Below are positions 60,217 through 64,000 of a stretch of 64,000 bases of DNA, one piece after another. The notes under the pieces are model-generated. The model had not been told where the DNA came from. It ran no database searches and worked only from the letters and a program-made list of their open reading frames with translations. The position numbers and the translations under genes are program-made. Every line of letters starts with the position of its first letter. The first letter of the stretch is position 1. The DNA comes from Sordariomycetes sp. S80-01Y (taxonomy: Eukaryota > Ascomycota > Sordariomycetes): assembly GCA_037042185.1 (NCBI GenBank), contig JAXQJY010000023.1:744001-808000 (forward strand). Reading direction: 5' to 3'.

Positions 60217-62075
60217 ATGCTTGCTTCGCCCACATGCTCATCGATCGAATCGCCGCTCGAAGCACGATACCTCGATCAACGATCGCCGTATGTCTATCCG
60301 GTGAACCTTCAAATACCCCAGGATGGGACAGCCGTTTTAGTGCGATGCCCCGAGCCGCCTGTCCCACCGTACCACGCACTTCAGGTCACCACTATTCATC
60401 CCGAGACAAGTCTGAGGACCCCTCAATCAACCTATGAGCAGGGCTTAGGCGCAATCGAAGTCGTACATGCGACATTTGGCAAGTTTGATGGGTTCCATGC
60501 TAGTGCCATCAACAACGGCCTCGTTGATCGGAACCCGTTTTCGCATACGAAGCCCGCCGGTGACTTGCCATCCATCCCTCCCCAACGCAGAGACATTGCA
60601 ATATCACAGCCTCTGAGGAACTACAGAACAAAGAGAGGTCCTTTTAGAAGCAGATTCCATCGCGAGCAAACAGCCAAGACTCGACAAATTGGGTCGTGCA
60701 TCCGATGTCGGCTGTTACGCATCAGAGTAAGTGCATTCGGTTGCCATTGTCAGGGAGTCTACTGAGATACGACCTAGTGTGAATGTGATCTACACAGCCA
60801 TACGCTTCCATGCCTTGGGTGTAGGAAGGCGTCATTGTCGACCGAAGGCCCGATTATCTGTCTCAGGCGCAAGATGACCAACGTCAGGTTCCTGATGCCT
60901 CGGATAAACTCGAACCCTGCTTGCCTCCAGAAATGGTGCGACGAAGAACTCGGCCGCATAGAAGGTTGGAAGAAGCTTGGGGAAGAAACGATCCATCTAT
61001 CTGAAGGTCTCTCAGACCATATCATGGCTCTGGAAGTGCAACGATACGTACCCAAAGCCGCGCAAAGTTGCGATCTAGACGCTGATTATGGCACGCCCGA
61101 GCCTACATATGCCCTCCTAAAGCCCAGTTGCTTACAACGCTCAATTTCTGAACACTTACATAAGTCCATGAACCAGGCTTTTGCGACTACCTTGAGTCGC
61201 TCGGGGGGGTTCGTCAGGTGGACCTACCAGTTGGCGTTGCAGTATTGCAAAAGCCCATCCACCTCGGCTGAATCTTTGAGACTGCTACGAGATACATTCG
61301 AGCTATGGACGGTCTGCCGTGTCTCAATGCGAGACTTCGTTATGCTCGGTGCCACGGGGGAGGGGCGCGGTGCGTTATCCTCGGCTCCTTTGCTGGAAGC
61401 GCAAGTCCATCTTACCCTTTTCTGGGATTTTCAGAAGAAGTTGAGTGGCAAAGTCCTCCAGGCGCTGGAACGTTTGTTTCTCAAGCGAGATCCGAGCACA
61501 TGGGTTGTAAGATACCTCGTGATCTTCATGCTGCTACATAACACATCACTCGTGATAGCAGATGATGCGTCGTTCGCCCGTAAACACAACCTTGAGGTGA
61601 GTGTGATTACTATTTGTCCTCTAGAGGCCCTGGTTGACTAGAGAAAGAGCTACTTCGCCCGACCGCAAGTTGTCGCCGACTTCTGCCAAGGTGAGACTCC
61701 AGTCACGCTCGTGTTTCATACTTACAGGATACCTTAGGAGCCAACATTCTGCTTGCCCATTTTCACATAAGCAACAAAGGGTTTCACGTCTTCTCTGATC
61801 GTTGCAACAAAGACAATCTTGAGTCACTCGCCGGCGTTGATCAAGACGGTTTCTTCTCAACGACTCGGACGTTTGTGAAACAATATGGTGAGTGGCAAGG
61901 CTCGCTACTTTGCATATGAGGGGCAGTGTGCCAACTGAATGGAAATCTGATAGAACAAGCTTGGAAGGGCCTATTCTCAAACGATCACCTGGAGAACGAA
62001 TTTTTCTTCATAAGTCAGTTGTTCGAAAGAAACTGGGAACCGAGACATTACGAATTTAGGTGGGCTTACGATTGA
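60217..62075 (+). CDS. Zn2Cys6-type fungal regulator-like protein
   Basis: Five exons: 60217-60726, 60778-61596, 61642-61690, 61738-61887 and 61954-62075; all phases fit, giving 549 residues. The zinc cluster is C161-IR-C164-RLLRIR-C171, then C182-LG-C185 and a later Cys. The first intron falls between the second and third cysteines. The remainder (SLALQ-type YQLALQYCKSPSTSAESLRLLRDT, VRYLVIFMLLHNTSLV and GANILLAHFHISNKGF) resembles a large family of Zn2Cys6-like ascomycete proteins of unknown targets. The start is uncertain: the first in-frame ATG is at 60217, but an upstream exon is possible. Likely a nuclear transcription regulator. It lies 600 bases from a glutathione S-transferase gene in the same orientation, a possible target. 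Confidence 0.75.
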
Positions 62076-62665
62076 TGTCTCCGTATCTTATGGTCAGTTT
62101 AGCTTCGAGCCACGGCAGGACACAGTTTAGTTCAGCAACTCGAGTGCTCCCGCTGTCGCCTTGTTCCACCACTTTATATCGCATCGCAAGGCAGTCGACC
62201 ACAACAGCCGCTATCCTCGATCCTTCTGGTCATCACCTACCATGCCTCCCTGGTCTCAGCAGCCTGTTGCCACTTAGTATCTGCTGTCTGTTAAGTTGGC
62301 TAGGATGACAGGTACAAAACTCCCCCCAATCACGTTGCACGCATCGCCTTGATGGTAATTTGCGGGAACCAATGTTTCTATACACCATTGAAGGATGCAA
62401 GGTCAGAGTTATAGGTGGTTCTCGGAAGACGTCTCTTCGTTCCTCTTCAATGATGTCGTTCAGGTGGGGAAAGCCGCATACCGTTGCGTTCAGCTGAGGT
62501 CACGGCTTACAGAACACCCCACCTGTGGCAACCGAGTGGGATGACCATTTAAACACCAGCACTCGCTCATCCAAACTTCAACCTCTGTCTTCTCTCACTA
62601 TCACCTTCAAACCGCTACGAGACAGACTAGGAAACAATCAATCCTCATTAAAACGCCCGATCAAG
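62076..62665. other. Upstream region of the GST gene
   Basis: 590 bases. An AT-rich word ATTTAAAC near 62546 may be TATA-like, and CT-rich leader sequence precedes the ATG. No gene seen. Confidence 0.4.
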
Positions 62666-63507
62666 ATGCCTGAGCCTGAGAGCAAGCGAGCGAAGACGGA
62701 CAGCCCCGCCTATGAGCTCATCTACTGGCCTGGTCTGCCCGGCCGTGGCGAGTTCGTTCGCCTCGTCTTCGAAGCTACAGGAACGCCATATGCCGATCGC
62801 AGCCAGGACAGAAGCCCCAAGGAGGCAGCCGAGCTTGTCATGAGCTACAACAACGATGATTCCATCCCTGGCCCTGCCAACCCACCAGTGCTGGCGCCTC
62901 CAGTTCTCCGTCACGGCGACCTGGTTCTTCACCAAACACCCAACATTCTGCAGTACCTGGCTACGAGACTCGGTCTTGCATCTAAAGAGGGAAATGAGGT
63001 CTTTCATCTCAACCAGATTGCCTTGACATTGATGGATGGGTTTGTAGCCGAAATCCACGACACCCATCACCCAGTTGCGGTGGAGCTCGCCTACGAGGAT
63101 CAGAAACCTGAGGCCAAAAAGAGGGCAGACAACTTCAAGAAGTCCCGGCTTCCCAAGTTCCTCGGCTATGCGGAGCGTGTGATTGCTTCCAAGGCAAGCG
63201 GTGAAGGTCCCTGGATGTATGGCGGCAAGATGACCTACGTCGATCTCGTGCTGTTCCAGGTGAGTCACTCTGTAATGCTTGCCAGCATCTTCACCAATCC
63301 TGACGAATACAGACTGTGGACGGGACATCTTTTGCCTTCCCAAAGACAATGGAGAAGCTCAAGAAGTCGGGCGACTACGACAACGTCTTCAAGCTCTACG
63401 ATGCTGTCAAAGAGGTCCCAAACATCAAAGATTACCTTGCCAGCGAGAGGAGGCAGAAGTATGGCAACGGTATTTGGAGGCACTACCCCGAGTTTGAGGA
63501 AGCGTAA
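62666..63507 (+). CDS. Glutathione S-transferase
   Basis: Two exons, 62666-63259 and 63313-63507; 53-nt intron (GTGAGT...CAG), phase 0; 262 residues. The N-terminal thioredoxin-like domain reads YELIYWPGLPGRGEFVRLVFEATG; Tyr at the first strand end is the likely glutathione-activating residue. HGDLVLHQTPNILQYLATRLGL is the SNAIL/TRY-type glutathione-binding block. The C-terminal helical domain follows. The N-terminus KRAKTD is a basic patch before the fold. This is the sigma/alpha-type layout common in fungi. If the intron is retained the frame stays open without a stop to about 63748. The upstream neighbour is a Zn2Cys6-like gene. Confidence 0.9.
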
Positions 63508-64000
63508 GCGAGTAAGATCATTAAACTCAATAAAAGCATCTCATCCATCCCATCTGCGTTGCCCGATTTGGAATCCTTCCTCATTGGGAGTACCAAGCTT
63601 GACTGTGCGAGGTGCTAATCGAGTTACCTCTATGGGACCAAAACATATTTTCCCAGGCTTGTGGACTCACCTTGATGCGCCCAGAGAGCCTGAACATGCG
63701 AAGGAGAAAATGACGGATGGTCCGCGCAAGAGGCATGACGATGAATAAGATGATACACAGATGCCGAGCAGCTGTTTGCCGGAGACAAGGGGTGATATTG
63801 AACAGAGCAGAAGGTGTACCAGCAGTTTTACCGAAAAGAAGCCAGCTTAACGTTCAGTCGTCGGGCAAACGACTGAAAGAACGAAAAAGACCGTAGAATC
63901 CATATTTCCTCAGCGTCCCTGACTTCCGCTTTTTGCCAATAAGTACATCGCGAACCTCTAGCCACATCCGCGAGCTGCAAGACCTCACCATTGTCCTTCA
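63508..64000. other. Region after the GST gene, no supported gene
   Basis: About 490 bases to the window end, containing the GST 3' untranslated region. AATAAAAGC-like words near 63530 could be polyadenylation signals. No coding frame is credible. Confidence 0.4.

Overview
The window is nuclear DNA from a filamentous ascomycete (Pezizomycotina, most likely a sordariomycete). The signs are compact genes with short introns (mostly 44-103 nt) that have GTRNGY donors and CTNAC-type branch points, long single-exon genes, and fungus-specific families: Zn2Cys6 regulator, DUF7730-type protein, ART arrestin, ATP13-type mitochondrial factor, two ferric reductases and an alcohol acetyltransferase. I saw no bacterial operon logic, CRISPR array, rRNA or intact transposon. 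I could not assign genus or species.

Layout. The left part (0.3-25.5 kb) is mostly housekeeping: a small anchored protein; ELG1/ATAD5 (PCNA unloading) divergent from a UTP8-like rRNA-processing factor; an arginine-rich DUF8035-like protein; a helical mitochondrial protein; an ATP13/AEP2-like mitochondrial factor; an intron-containing tRNA-Arg(UCU); LSM3; a GTPBP1-like GTPase; and an ART arrestin with PPxY motifs. A gene-poor stretch follows (25.5-31.2 kb) holding only a beta-trefoil protein. From 31 to 39 kb lie accessory metabolic genes: double-GFA protein, DUF7730 protein, secreted NagZ-like GH3, Nudix hydrolase and alpha/beta hydrolase.

The most coherent functional unit is at 40.2-46.0 kb. 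Two ferric/cupric reductases flank a Ctr copper transporter. Reductase 1 converges on the transporter, and the transporter shares a divergent promoter with reductase 2. Two of these promoter regions carry exact TTTGCKCR words, the recognition sequence of Mac1/Cuf1-type copper sensors. This suggests a reductive copper/iron uptake module under copper control.

The right part (46.7-64 kb) has an SDR, a class-I glutamine-amidotransferase-like protein, an alcohol acetyltransferase, a LigB/DODA extradiol dioxygenase and a membrane-anchored tandem amidohydrolase. A 4.6 kb stretch without recognisable genes follows, then a five-exon Zn2Cys6 regulator-like gene next to a glutathione S-transferase. Exon borders were inferred by eye from splice signals and reading-frame continuity. 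They agree in phase for every spliced gene except the 5' end of the GTPBP1-like gene.
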